NCBI RefSeq assembly: GCF_014266025.1
Contig: NZ_JACMYC010000002.1
Span: 124,001-188,000, forward strand
Direction: 5' to 3'
DNA length: 64,000 nucleotides
From: Nocardioides deserti
GTDB lineage: Bacteria > Actinomycetota > Actinomycetes > Propionibacteriales > Nocardioidaceae
Shown: in pieces, positions 55,370-63,602 of the stretch
Layout of the letters: each line of letters starts with the position of its first letter
Position numbering within the stretch: the first letter of the stretch is position 1
Notes under the pieces: generated by a model
What the model saw: only the letters and a program-made list of their open reading frames with translations
Told to the model about the DNA's origin: nothing
The model's database searches: none
Made by a program: the position numbers and the translations under genes

Positions 55370-57138
55370 CGGGGCCGGTGGTCGGCGGTCGCTACGAGCT
55401 GGGCGAGCTGCTCGGCCGGGGCGGGATGGCCGAGGTCCGCAAGGGCACCGACACCCGGCTCGGCCGGGTCGTCGCGGTCAAGCGGCTGCGCACCGACCTG
55501 GCCAGCGACGCGACGTTCCAGGCCCGCTTCCGCCGGGAGGCGCAGTCCTCGGCCTCGCTCAACCACCCCGCGATCGTCGCGGTCTACGACACCGGCGAGG
55601 AGCTCGCGACCGACGGCTCCGGCGTCGCCCAGCCCTACATCGTCATGGAGCACGTCGCCGGGCGCACGCTGCGCGACATCCTGCGCGAGGGCCGCAAGAT
55701 CCTCCCCGAGCGCGCGCTCGAGATCACCAGCGGCGTGCTCTCCGCCCTGGACTACAGCCACCGCGCCGGGATCATCCACCGCGACATCAAGCCCGGCAAC
55801 GTCATGCTGACGCCGTCCGGCGACGTCAAGGTGATGGACTTCGGCATCGCCCGCGCGATCAGCGACGCCTCGTCGACGATGACCCAGACGGCGGCCGTGG
55901 TCGGCACCGCGCAGTACCTCTCCCCCGAGCAGGCCCGCGGCGAGACCGTCGACTCACGCTCCGACGTGTACTCCGCCGGCTGCCTGCTCTACGAGCTGCT
56001 CACCGGCCGCCCGCCGTTCGTCGGCGACAGCCCGGTCGCCGTCGCCTACCAGCACGTCCGCGAGCCGGCCCGCCCGCCGTCGGACCACGACCAGGACCTC
56101 CCGCCCGAGGTCGACGCGATCGTGATGAAGGCGCTGGCCAAGCGGGTCGAGGACCGCTACCAGTCCGCCGCCGCCATGCGCAGCGACATCGAGCGCTACC
56201 TCGCCGGCCGACCCGTCCAGGCGGCAGCCGCGCCGCCGGCCACGCAGGTCGCCGCTCCCGTCGCCGCGGCGCCCGCCGTGCACCAGACCGCCGTGCGCCC
56301 GCCGCTGCCGGCGGCCGACGACGGCGGTCCCGGTCGTCGTACCGGTCTGATCGCGTTCCTCGTCGTCCTGCTGCTCGGGCTGGTCGTGGCGGGCTTCGTG
56401 CTGCTGCCGCGGCTCTTCGAGTCGCCGCCCGAGCAGGTGCAGGTGCCGAACCTGGTCCGGCTCGGTGACGACCAGGCCCGGGCGGCGATCCGCGAGGCGG
56501 GGCTCAGCGTCGGCGACGTGTCGTTCGCCGAGAACGACACGATCCCCGCCGGCAAGGTCGCCGAGCAGCAGCCCAACCGGGACCAGTACGTCGACCCCGG
56601 CACCGCCGTCGACATCGTCGTCTCCCTCGGCGAGCCGCAGGTCAACGTCCCGTCCGTGGTCGGGCTCAGCCGCGCCGACGCCGCGGCGCAGCTGCGCGCC
56701 GCGGGGCTGCGGACCAACCAGGAGGAGACGGAGTCCGACGAGCCCGCCGGAGAGGTGGTCGCCCAGGACCCGGCTGCGGGCCAGGAGGTCGCGGAGGGCG
56801 CGACGGTCACCATCGCCTACTCCGACGGGCCCGAGGAGGTGCCCGACGTCCGCGGCCGCCGTCAGCGCGAGGCGGAGCGGATGATCACCGAGGCGGGCTT
56901 CCGCGTCTCGGTCGTCCGCTCCTCCGACACCACGGAGCCGAGGGGCACGGTCATCCAGCAGAGCCCCGAGCCCGGCGAGACCCTGCCTCAGGACTCGACG
57001 GTCACCATCGTCGTCAGCACCTACGAGGAGCCGACCGAGGAGCCCTCGCCCAGCGAGACCCCCGATCCCAGCGACTCCCCGACCGACCTGCCCACCGACC
57101 TGCCCTCGGTGTTCCCCTCCCGACCCGGCCGCGGCTGA
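55366..57138 (+). CDS. pknB: Ser/Thr protein kinase B with three PASTA domains
   Basis: A 590-residue kinase. Motifs: LGRGGMAEVR, VAVKRLR, HRDIKPGNVM, MDFGIARA, GTAQYLSPEQ. A membrane helix (TGLIAFLVVLLLGLVVAGFV, about 325-347) is followed by three PASTA repeats, each starting VPNLV, VPSVV or VPDVR, and a Pro/Ser/Thr-rich tail. Mycobacterial PknB has four repeats. PASTA domains bind muropeptides and lipid II, linking wall state to kinase activity. It is the last gene of the fhaA-pknB operon. Confidence 0.95.
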   Translation: MTGPVVGGRYELGELLGRGGMAEVRKGTDTRLGRVVAVKRLRTDLASDATFQARFRREAQSSASLNHPAIVAVYDTGEELATDGSGVAQPYIVMEHVAGRTLRDILREGRKILPERALEITSGVLSALDYSHRAGIIHRDIKPGNVMLTPSGDVKVMDFGIARAISDASSTMTQTAAVVGTAQYLSPEQARGETVDSRSDVYSAGCLLYELLTGRPPFVGDSPVAVAYQHVREPARPPSDHDQDLPPEVDAIVMKALAKRVEDRYQSAAAMRSDIERYLAGRPVQAAAAPPATQVAAPVAAAPAVHQTAVRPPLPAADDGGPGRRTGLIAFLVVLLLGLVVAGFVLLPRLFESPPEQVQVPNLVRLGDDQARAAIREAGLSVGDVSFAENDTIPAGKVAEQQPNRDQYVDPGTAVDIVVSLGEPQVNVPSVVGLSRADAAAQLRAAGLRTNQEETESDEPAGEVVAQDPAAGQEVAEGATVTIAYSDGPEEVPDVRGRRQREAERMITEAGFRVSVVRSSDTTEPRGTVIQQSPEPGETLPQDSTVTIVVSTYEEPTEEPSPSETPDPSDSPTDLPTDLPSVFPSRPGRG

Positions 57139-57162
57139 CCGCCCCCCGAGCGGGACGCCGGG

Positions 57163-57966
57163 TCAGGCGATCGGCTCGGCGTAGGACATGGTGAGCACGC
57201 CGTCGTACGCCGGGGCGACGACCTCGTCCTCGACCTCGAGGTCCCAGCCGACGGCGCCGCGGGCGACGGCCTCGAGGTAGGCCGCGACGTAGTCGTCGCC
57301 GGCGACGCTCGCCTGCAGCACCGCGGGGTCGCCGACCGCCTCGATGACGTAGGGCTGCGGGTAGGGCACGCCGTGCAGCGTGACCGCGTTGCCCTCGCAC
57401 TTGATGCCGGTCGTGGTGATGATCCGCTGGCCGGCGATGGTGATCGCGGTCGCGCCGCCGCGCCACAGGGCGTTGACCACGGCCTGGATGTCCTGCTGGT
57501 GCACGACGAACTCGTCGAAGTCGGTGCCCTCCTCCGGCTGGGCCTCGACGACCTCGGGCTCGGCGTCGGAGAGGGTGATCCGCAGGCCGTCGCCCTGCTC
57601 GGCCTCGAGACCGGCCGCGTCGCGCAGCCGCTCGGCCTTGCGCCGGGCCCTGAGGACGCCGGAGTTCGGAACGGAGCCGGCGAGGCGGTCCACCTCGCTG
57701 TCGAGCGCGGCGGCCCGTCGCCGGAGCGCGTCGTACTGGTCGGCCTCGGCCTCGACCAGGGAGGCCAGGTCGGTGTAGCGACCCGGGCGCAGGTCGGTGC
57801 CGTCGCTGTTGAGGGCGCTGGCGACGAACAGGGTGCCGCTCAGCGCGACCATCACCGGTGTGCCGATCCGCCAGCCACGCCCCGCCCCGCCGCGCGGGCG
57901 CCGCAGCCGGTCGACCCAGCGGCGCGGCGGGCGGTCCTGAGGCCGCGCGTGGGAACGAGGGGTCAC
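57163..57966 (-). CDS. DUF881 family protein
   Basis: A 267-residue protein with a basic N-terminus, one membrane helix (IGTPVMVALSGTLFVASAL, about 34-53), a coiled-coil stretch (DLASLVEAEADQYDALRRRA, RARRKAERLRDAAGLEA) and the DUF881 core (DIQAVVNALWRGGATAITIA, GIKCEGNAVTLHGVPYPQPY). The family accompanies pknB and crgA in many actinobacteria; the coiled coil suggests a link to the divisome. Function unknown. It is convergent with pknB (24-bp gap) and divergent from crgA. Confidence 0.9.
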   Translation of the reverse strand: MTPRSHARPQDRPPRRWVDRLRRPRGGAGRGWRIGTPVMVALSGTLFVASALNSDGTDLRPGRYTDLASLVEAEADQYDALRRRAAALDSEVDRLAGSVPNSGVLRARRKAERLRDAAGLEAEQGDGLRITLSDAEPEVVEAQPEEGTDFDEFVVHQQDIQAVVNALWRGGATAITIAGQRIITTTGIKCEGNAVTLHGVPYPQPYVIEAVGDPAVLQASVAGDDYVAAYLEAVARGAVGWDLEVEDEVVAPAYDGVLTMSYAEPIA

Positions 57967-58052
57967 GACGACTAAGGTAACCCGCGTCCCGCGACGCCCG
58001 GTCGTGGGCGAGCCGGCGCACGACCCCCAGCACCCAGCACCAGGAGAGCCCC

Positions 58053-58514
58053 GTGGCCAAGCAGAAGACCGAGCGTGACCCCCTCGCCCCCGTGCGAGGA
58101 CCGATCTTCTCGGTGCGGTTCGTCGTCGCGCTGCTGCTGATGGTGGTCGGCATCGCGTGGATGGCCTACTTCTACGCCGCCGTGCGCGCCGACCCGACCG
58201 TCATCGGCTCCGAGCCGGGCAGCCCGGCGTTCATGGCCGACCTCGGCGACTGGAACTACGCCATCGGCTTCGGCCTGCTGTTCCTCGGGCTGATCGTCGC
58301 CGCCCACCCGTCCACCCCGCTGGGCCGCGGCCGCGGCGTCGTGGTCGGCATGCTGGGCTGCTTCCTCATCGGCCTGCTGTGGATCTGCACGTTCTACGTC
58401 TTCAGCGACGACCTCAGCGACCTGTGGGTCTTCAACGACCTCAACCAGCTGAACCTGGTCGTCGGCATCGGCTTCATGGCCGTCGGCTTCACCTACGCCA
58501 CGCGCTGGGAGTGA
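58053..58514 (+). CDS. crgA: CrgA-type divisome protein with two fused CrgA units
   Basis: A 153-residue protein, where CrgA is usually 80-95 residues with two helices. It has four helices. The first half (about 19-85) gives a CrgA-like pair, VVALLLMVVGIAWMAYFYAA then GDWNYAIGFGLLFLGLIVAA; the second (about 96-153) gives GMLGCFLIGLLWICTFYVF then NLVVGIGFMAVGFTYATRWE, the latter closest to normal CrgA. CrgA recruits and stabilises FtsZ-ring membrane proteins at the septum. GTG 58053 follows AGGAG. The layout matches crgA beside DUF881 in other actinobacteria. Confidence 0.9.
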   Translation: MAKQKTERDPLAPVRGPIFSVRFVVALLLMVVGIAWMAYFYAAVRADPTVIGSEPGSPAFMADLGDWNYAIGFGLLFLGLIVAAHPSTPLGRGRGVVVGMLGCFLIGLLWICTFYVFSDDLSDLWVFNDLNQLNLVVGIGFMAVGFTYATRWE

Positions 58515-58596
58515 GCCCCGGCCGCGTCCGCGGCCCCGCTTGATCCACGACCTCCGACCGCCGGTCGGCCTCCGGGCCGGCCGGCGGTCGTCGTCC

Positions 58597-58697
58597 GTCC
58601 ACAGGTTCCTCCCCAGGCTGTTCCTCCACATCGGTGGAGGAACCTGTGCAGAACTACACGCGTGTAGTTCTGCACAGGTTGCTCCACACCTGTGGAC
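58597..58697. repeat. nested intergenic inverted repeat, locus F, with a perfect 40-bp palindrome
   Basis: The core 58641-58680 is a perfect palindrome with no loop: left arm AACCTGTGCAGAACTACACG, right arm its exact complement. It overlaps by two bases a second palindrome, TTCCTCCAC-ATCG-GTGGAGGAA (58621-58642). The whole is framed by GTCCACAGG (58597-58605) and CCTGTGGAC (58689-58697). A GC hairpin (GCGCGCG-GTCCTG-CGCGCGC) follows immediately. It lies between convergent crgA and rhomboid genes. Confidence 0.93.
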
Positions 58698-58737
58698 GCG
58701 CGCGGTCCTGCGCGCGCGGCGAAACACCGGCCGGCGC

Positions 58738-58832
58738 GAGGTTCATCGGGGCGCCGCCGAACCTGACGGTCCTCCGCTGCAGCTTCATCGGCCCGCCGTC
58801 AGCGTCATCGGGTGGCCGAGGGAGCTGACGGC
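58738..58832. repeat. intergenic inverted-repeat pair, locus G (shares words with 15854)
   Basis: Begins GAGGTTCATCGG like locus C, followed by GAACCT, CGGTC and CTTCATCGGCCCGCCG in the same order and spacing. Internal stems: AGGTTC/GAACCT and GCCGTCAGC (58795-58803) / GCTGACGGC (58824-58832). The rhomboid stop codon is 13 bp further right. Confidence 0.8.
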
Positions 58833-58844
58833 CCGGCCCGGTCC

Positions 58845-59771
58845 TCAGGCCAGGACGAGCACGCGGGCAGCGGTGGCCGCCAGCACGACGACGGCGATGA
58901 GCGTGAGCCCGCCGAGCTGGTACGCCGTGCGGCGTGGTCCGCGGGGGGAGTAGACGAGGACGAGGGCGACGAGCAGGCCGCCGACGAAGCCGCCGAGGTG
59001 GCCCTGCCAGGAGATGCCCGGCACGGCGAAGGTGATCACGACGTTGACGGCGATCAGGATGCCGAGCTGGCGGACGTCGCCGCCGACCTTGCGGGCGAGG
59101 ACGAACAGCGCGGCGAAGAGGCCGTAGACGGCACCGGAGGCGCCCAAGGTGGCCTGGTACTCCCCGGCGAACCACAGCACGACGGCCGAGCCGGCGAGCA
59201 GGGAGAGGAAGTACAGCGCGAGGAACCGCGCCCGGCCGAGCGCGGCCTCCAGCTGCGGGCCGAGCACGTAGAGCGCGAACATGTTGAACGCGATGTGCAG
59301 GACCTGCACGTGGGTGAAGCCACTCGTCAGGACCTGCCACAGGGCGCCGTCGACGACGCCGGGCAGGAAGGTCCCCACGCCGTCGCAGCGCTCGGCGGAG
59401 ACCTCGAAGCCGCCCTGGCCGGTGGCGCACAGGCCGTTGGGCCGCAGGGCGAGCAGGTCGACCAGCCGGCTGGCCGCGCCGCCGGTGACCAGCACGGCCA
59501 CCCAGACCGCCACGTTGACCGCGATCAGGCCGATCGAGGTGCTGCCGATCTTCGTCGGCCGGAGCCCGCCGTACGCCGTGCGCCCGCTGCGCGTGCTCCG
59601 CGCGCCCTCGGCGACGCAGTCGGGGCAGTGGAAGCCGACCGCCGCGTCGCGCATGCAGTCCGGACAGATCGGACGGCCGCACCGCTGGCAGCGGATGTGC
59701 GACTCCCGGCCGGGGTGCCGGTAGCAGACGGGCACCCCGGCCTCGGGGGCCGGCTGAGGGGACTCGGTCAA
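58845..59771 (-). CDS. rhomboid-family intramembrane serine protease with N-terminal zinc-finger-like domain
   Basis: A 308-residue protein. Residues ~15-52 contain Cys/His pairs (CYRHPGRESHIRCQRCGRP, CPDCM, HCPDC) like a B-box zinc finger, as is common in actinobacterial rhomboids. The membrane domain has about seven helices with the catalytic Ser in LGASGAVYG and the His in WQGHLGGFVGG; the loop HIAFNMFALYVLG is the conserved HxxxN helix. It cleaves membrane proteins within the bilayer; the substrate is unknown. Encoded next to cyclophilin as in many relatives. Confidence 0.93.
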   Translation of the reverse strand: MTESPQPAPEAGVPVCYRHPGRESHIRCQRCGRPICPDCMRDAAVGFHCPDCVAEGARSTRSGRTAYGGLRPTKIGSTSIGLIAVNVAVWVAVLVTGGAASRLVDLLALRPNGLCATGQGGFEVSAERCDGVGTFLPGVVDGALWQVLTSGFTHVQVLHIAFNMFALYVLGPQLEAALGRARFLALYFLSLLAGSAVVLWFAGEYQATLGASGAVYGLFAALFVLARKVGGDVRQLGILIAVNVVITFAVPGISWQGHLGGFVGGLLVALVLVYSPRGPRRTAYQLGGLTLIAVVVLAATAARVLVLA

Positions 59772-59789
59772 CGTGGGGTCAGCGGGCAG

Positions 59790-60296
59790 TCAGCGGATCT
59801 CGACGGTCTCGATGACCACGGGCTCGACGGGGCGGTCGCCCGGCCCGGTCTTCGTGGTGGCGATCGCGTCGACCACGTCGCGCGAGGCCTGGTCGGCGAC
59901 CTCGCCGAAGATCGTGTGCTTGAAGTTCAGGTGCGGCGTGGGGCCGACGGTGATGAAGAACTGCGAGCCGTTGGTGCCCGGACCGGCGTTGGCCATCGCG
60001 AGCAGGTAGGGCTTGTCGAAGACGAGCTCGGGGTGCGGCTCGTCCTTGAAGGTGTAGCCGGGGCCGCCCGTGCCGGTGCCGAGCGGGTCGCCGCCCTGGA
60101 TCATGAAGCCGTCGATGACGCGGTGGAAGATCAGGCCGTCGTAGAACGGGCCGCTCCGGCCGTTGCCGGAGTCGTAGGACTTCTCGCCGGTCGCGAGGCC
60201 GGTGAAGTTCGCGACCGTCTCGGGGGCGTGGTTCGGGAAGAGGTTCAGGACGATGTCGCCCCGGTTCGTCTTCAGTACGGCCTGCTGGTCAGCCAT
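59790..60296 (-). CDS. ppiA: cyclophilin-type peptidyl-prolyl cis-trans isomerase
   Basis: A 168-residue single-domain cyclophilin without a signal peptide. Active-site elements: the Arg in FHRVIDGFMIQGGDP, GTNGSQFFITVGPTPHL, and the HTIFGEV strand. It speeds proline isomerisation in folding proteins. It is adjacent to rhomboid and crgA, the same order as in mycobacteria, where ppiA lies near gyrA. Confidence 0.94.
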   Translation of the reverse strand: MADQQAVLKTNRGDIVLNLFPNHAPETVANFTGLATGEKSYDSGNGRSGPFYDGLIFHRVIDGFMIQGGDPLGTGTGGPGYTFKDEPHPELVFDKPYLLAMANAGPGTNGSQFFITVGPTPHLNFKHTIFGEVADQASRDVVDAIATTKTGPGDRPVEPVVIETVEIR

Positions 60297-60499
60297 GGAG
60301 GTCCTAACGCGTGGGGAACGGTGTCGGTACGCCGCGGCGCGGGGTTCCGATCGCGCCGCGGGTGGGTACTGCACGAAGGCGGCGGCGTGGTCCGCCGCGC
60401 CCCGTCGATCCTCGCACGTGGCGCCAACCGGCTTCCCGGGTGGCCCGGCCGTGCGGTGCGTGGTCGAATGGACATGACCGAACGGAAGGAAGTGACGCG

Positions 60500-61246
60500 A
60501 TGCGTCTGCGCCAGAAGAAGTCCCTCCTCGATCAGGCCTCGGACTACGTCGACACCGTGCGTCCCCAGGTGGAGGCCGCCGTCGCCCAGGCCCGGGAGGC
60601 GGTCGAAGAGTTCGTCGAGACCACCGCACGCCCCGCCCTCGAGGACGCCCGGGTCAAGGCCGGACCGGCCCTCGCCGACGCCAAGGTCCGGGCCGCCACG
60701 AGCCTCCACGAGGCTCGTGAGAAGGCCGCCCCCGTGATCGCGGACGCCCGCGAGAAGGCCGGCCCCGCGCTCGCCGACGCGAAGGCGAAGGCTGCTCCGC
60801 TGGTCGCCGCGGGCGCCGCGGTCGCCGGCGAGAAGGCCGCCGCGGTGCGCACCGCCGCCGAGGGCAAGGTCGCCACGCTCAAGGGCGAGCCGCCGAAGAA
60901 GCAGCGGAGCAAGGTCAAGACCCTGCTGGTCGTCGCGAGCGTCGCCGGCGTCGTCGGCGTGGTCGCCAAGCGGCTCCAGGGCGGCAGCAGCAGCGACAAC
61001 TGGCAGTCCTCCTACGTCCCGAGCCCGCCGCCCGCGACGACCCCGACGTCCACCATGGCGACCACCACGACCGCCGCTGCGCCGGTCGGTGACGCCACGG
61101 CCGCGACGCCGCTGGCCGACGAGGTCGCCGAGGACGTCGGCGGCGCCTCCCCGGACGAGGCGATCGCCGATGCCGCCGAGGCCCCGCACCCGGTGACCAC
61201 GCCGGAGGACCCGGCCGAGGTCACCGACGTCGACGGCCAGAAGTAG
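60500..61246 (+). CDS. Ala-rich coiled-coil protein with membrane segment (DUF5324-like)
   Basis: A 248-residue protein. Residues 1-120 are long amphipathic helices with repeated units (EDARVKAGPALADAKVRA, EAREKAAPVIADAREKAG) like apolipoprotein or late-embryogenesis proteins. A short hydrophobic stretch (VKTLLVVASVAGVVGVVA) may span the membrane, and the tail is Thr/Ala/Pro-rich and acidic. Its place next to ppiA/rhomboid resembles the DUF5324 gene of Streptomyces; that family name is my inference from context and pattern. GGAAGGAAG lies upstream of ATG 60500. Confidence 0.75.
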   Translation: MRLRQKKSLLDQASDYVDTVRPQVEAAVAQAREAVEEFVETTARPALEDARVKAGPALADAKVRAATSLHEAREKAAPVIADAREKAGPALADAKAKAAPLVAAGAAVAGEKAAAVRTAAEGKVATLKGEPPKKQRSKVKTLLVVASVAGVVGVVAKRLQGGSSSDNWQSSYVPSPPPATTPTSTMATTTTAAAPVGDATAATPLADEVAEDVGGASPDEAIADAAEAPHPVTTPEDPAEVTDVDGQK

Positions 61247-61252
61247 CACGAC

Positions 61253-61274
61253 GCCCCGCGCCGAGCAGCGGGGC
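61253..61274. terminator. hairpin between the DUF5324-like gene and the acyltransferase
   Basis: GCCCCGC (61253-61259) and GCGGGGC (61268-61274) around GCCGAGCA, between two convergent stop codons. A second perfect 13-bp hairpin, ACCGGCCGGAGGA-GAGA-TCCTCCGGCCGGT (61291-61320), lies just inside the 3-prime end of the acyltransferase gene. Confidence 0.7.
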
Positions 61275-61282
61275 CTGCAGCG

Positions 61283-62311
61283 TCACCCGGACCGGCCGGA
61301 GGAGAGATCCTCCGGCCGGTTCTGCTCAACCCAGGCGTCGATCTCCTCCCACCAGCCGTAGAGCCAGTCGATGCGTGCCTCCCGGTCCGCCGGGATGTCG
61401 GCACGCGGCACCTGCCACCACCGCATGGTGATCCGCTTGTCCATCGGCAGCGCCCGCCAGACGTCCGCGACGCCGTGGAGGTGGTCGAGGCCGGTGTGGG
61501 CGACCAGCACCACGTCGGCCTCCGGGGCCGCGTCGAGCGCGGCCAGCAGTCCGCCGGGCCGAGGCGCCAGCACGTGGGTCATCCGCTCGGCGCGGTCGGC
61601 CATGACCGTGAGGCCGAGCCGGCGCAGCCGCTCGATGGCCCGGCTGCGGCGCTGCTGGGTGAAGTTGCCGCCCTCGGGGAAGATCACGAACGCGTCGTTC
61701 TCGTCCAGGCCCGTGGCCAGGGCCGCGATCTGCTCGTCGACGTCCACGCCGGGCCGGCCGGGGGTGATGAACCGGGCCGGGATCCGGTTGAGGAGCACGT
61801 CGATAGCCGGGTCCCACGCGAGCGTGTCCTTGAGGACGACGCGTGGCTCGCGGGCGTACCAGTGCATGAGCGCGTGGATGAGCGTGAACGAGTCGCCCGG
61901 ACCGGCGTGCCGGCAGCACACGACGATCGGTACGCCGGGGTGCGCGTCCGGCGTCGGGCCGTCGGTGGCGATGGTCAGCCGCAGCACGCGCCGGGCCTCG
62001 CGGAAGAAGACCCACATCACGCCCTGCACCAGGTCGTAGTGGATCCCCTCCCAGTACGGCGTGCGCAACCGCCGGCCCAGGCCGCTCGCGAGCCACATGC
62101 CCAGCAGCACGAGCAGCAGCAGCGCCTCGGTCGTCAGGTAGAGGATCACCACCCAGGCCAGGCGGACCACCCGCAGCCGGCCCGGCACCACCGAGGACAG
62201 CAGCGCGGCCCCGAGCAGCCACAGCGGCAGCGTGATCCACAGGAACGCCGCGAGCGCGATGACCGCGGGGGCGAGCACGAGCCGTCGGACCGCCCAGGTC
62301 AGCACCTTCAC
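61283..62311 (-). CDS. lysophospholipid acyltransferase (PlsC-like) family protein
   Basis: About 342 residues from GTG 62311. Two or three N-terminal membrane helices (VLAPAVIALAAFLWITLPLW; VVILYLTTEALLLLVLLGMW) precede the acyltransferase domain with H-x4-D in CCRHAGPGDSFTLIH, the substrate motif FVIFPEGGNFTQQRR and VVLVAHTGLDHL. It probably transfers a fatty acyl group to a lysophospholipid or related lipid at the inner membrane. The patatin-like phospholipase gene lies 14 bp upstream, suggesting joint remodelling of lipids. Confidence 0.88.
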   Translation of the reverse strand: MKVLTWAVRRLVLAPAVIALAAFLWITLPLWLLGAALLSSVVPGRLRVVRLAWVVILYLTTEALLLLVLLGMWLASGLGRRLRTPYWEGIHYDLVQGVMWVFFREARRVLRLTIATDGPTPDAHPGVPIVVCCRHAGPGDSFTLIHALMHWYAREPRVVLKDTLAWDPAIDVLLNRIPARFITPGRPGVDVDEQIAALATGLDENDAFVIFPEGGNFTQQRRSRAIERLRRLGLTVMADRAERMTHVLAPRPGGLLAALDAAPEADVVLVAHTGLDHLHGVADVWRALPMDKRITMRWWQVPRADIPADREARIDWLYGWWEEIDAWVEQNRPEDLSSGRSG

Positions 62312-62325
62312 CGCGGGGCCGGACC

Positions 62326-63159
62326 TCAGGAGCCGAGGTGCTGGTCGAGGTAGTCCACGCACGCATCGTAGGTGCGGTCGATCCGCTCCTGGACGCTCGC
62401 GAAGTCGGTGGCGGCGCGCCACGTGTCGTCGCGCGCCGAGGTTCCGCGGGCGGGCAGGACGTGCGCCTCGACCCCGGGCGGCAGCTCCTCGAGCTCGCGG
62501 TGGAAGCGGTGGCGCCGGGCGATCTCGAACGACACCCGCGCGACCTCCCAGGGCCGGCGCGGGACCTGCAGCGGCCGGTCGATGCGGCCGACCTGGAGCA
62601 CGAACACGCGGTCCGCCCCGAGCTGCGCCGCCCGCGCCAGCGGGATGGAGTTGACGATGCCGCCGTCGAGGTAGTGCTCGTCGCCGACCCGGGCCGGCGG
62701 CAGCAGGCCCGGCACGGCCGCGCTCGCGACGACGGCGTCGACGACGCGACCGGAGTCGAACCAGTGCTCCGCGGCCCGCTCGATGCTGGCGGCGCACACC
62801 TGGAAGCGCACGGGCAGCTCCTCGAAGGTCACCTCGCCGAGCTCGTCGACGAGCCGCTGCTTCAGCGGCCCGGCCGACCACAGGTGGGTGCCGGTGGACA
62901 CGGCTCGACGCATCGTCCGCAGCGGCCGGTCGCCGTACACCTCGCGCGGCGCCTGGCGCGCGTCGTCCCACAGCCGGGTCATCCGCTCGATGACCGACAG
63001 GGTCGGCTCGCGGGCGACCAGGGCCCCGTTGAGCGCGCCGATGCTGGTGCCGAGCACCAGGTCGGGCGTGATGTCCCGCTCGAGCAGCGCTCGGAGCATG
63101 CCGACCTCGACCGCGCCGAGCACTCCCCCGCCACCGAGGACGAACGCGGTGCTGGTCAT
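62326..63159 (-). CDS. patatin-like phospholipase
   Basis: A 277-residue cytoplasmic or membrane-associated hydrolase. The oxyanion loop is VLGGGGVLGAVEVG, the nucleophile elbow GTSIGALNG (Ser) and the catalytic Asp lies in YLDGGIVNSIPL, giving the patatin Ser-Asp dyad. It hydrolyses acyl groups of lipids. It lies between the acyltransferase and DUF3817 genes on one strand (gaps of 14 and 23 bp). Confidence 0.93.
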   Translation of the reverse strand: MTSTAFVLGGGGVLGAVEVGMLRALLERDITPDLVLGTSIGALNGALVAREPTLSVIERMTRLWDDARQAPREVYGDRPLRTMRRAVSTGTHLWSAGPLKQRLVDELGEVTFEELPVRFQVCAASIERAAEHWFDSGRVVDAVVASAAVPGLLPPARVGDEHYLDGGIVNSIPLARAAQLGADRVFVLQVGRIDRPLQVPRRPWEVARVSFEIARRHRFHRELEELPPGVEAHVLPARGTSARDDTWRAATDFASVQERIDRTYDACVDYLDQHLGS

Positions 63160-63182
63160 CTCCGGTCGGCGGTCCGGGTCGC

Positions 63183-63602
63183 TCAGCCGGCGACCGGCTC
63201 GCCGAGCTGGGCGCGGACCCGCTCGGTGGCGCGGCGCTCGGCCCAGAAGCTGAGGACCGGGATCGTCCCGCAGACCAGCGTGACCAGGGTGAACTGCAGG
63301 TCCCACTCGGCCCGGCGGGCCAGCAGGAACGCCATGATCAGGAAGATCATGTAGAGCCAGCCGTGGGCGACGCCGAGGTACTCGGTGATCGCGTTGCCGA
63401 GCTCCTGGGCGCCCGAGCCGGCGGCGAAGAGGTCGGGGGTGCTGCCGAAGATGCCCCACATGCCGCTGCCGTCGAAGTTGGCCAGCGGCACGCCGACCAG
63501 GCACAGCACGATGAGCAGCATGCCGACGACGGTGGCCATGAAGCGGTAGCGGGTCAGTGCGCTGTTGAGGCCGGGGTCGGTGCGCTCGTCGTCGTCGATC
63601 AC
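63183..63602 (-). CDS. DUF3817 integral membrane protein
   Basis: About 139 residues from GTG 63602, which overlaps the SURF1 stop by 4 bp (GTGA). Three membrane helices: FMATVVGMLLIVLCLVGVPL, VAHGWLYMIFLIMAFLLA and FTLVTLVCGTIPVLSFWAE. The conserved HGWLYMIF and GTIPVLSF stretches mark the DUF3817 family, found beside SURF1-type genes in actinobacteria. Function unknown. Confidence 0.88.
   Translation of the reverse strand: MIDDDERTDPGLNSALTRYRFMATVVGMLLIVLCLVGVPLANFDGSGMWGIFGSTPDLFAAGSGAQELGNAITEYLGVAHGWLYMIFLIMAFLLARRAEWDLQFTLVTLVCGTIPVLSFWAERRATERVRAQLGEPVAG

Noticed and set aside
58641..58680. The perfect palindrome as a parS or oriC element
   Set aside because: It does not resemble the GTTTCACGTGAAAC-type parS consensus or clustered TTATCCACA DnaA boxes, and dnaA/parAB genes are not here.
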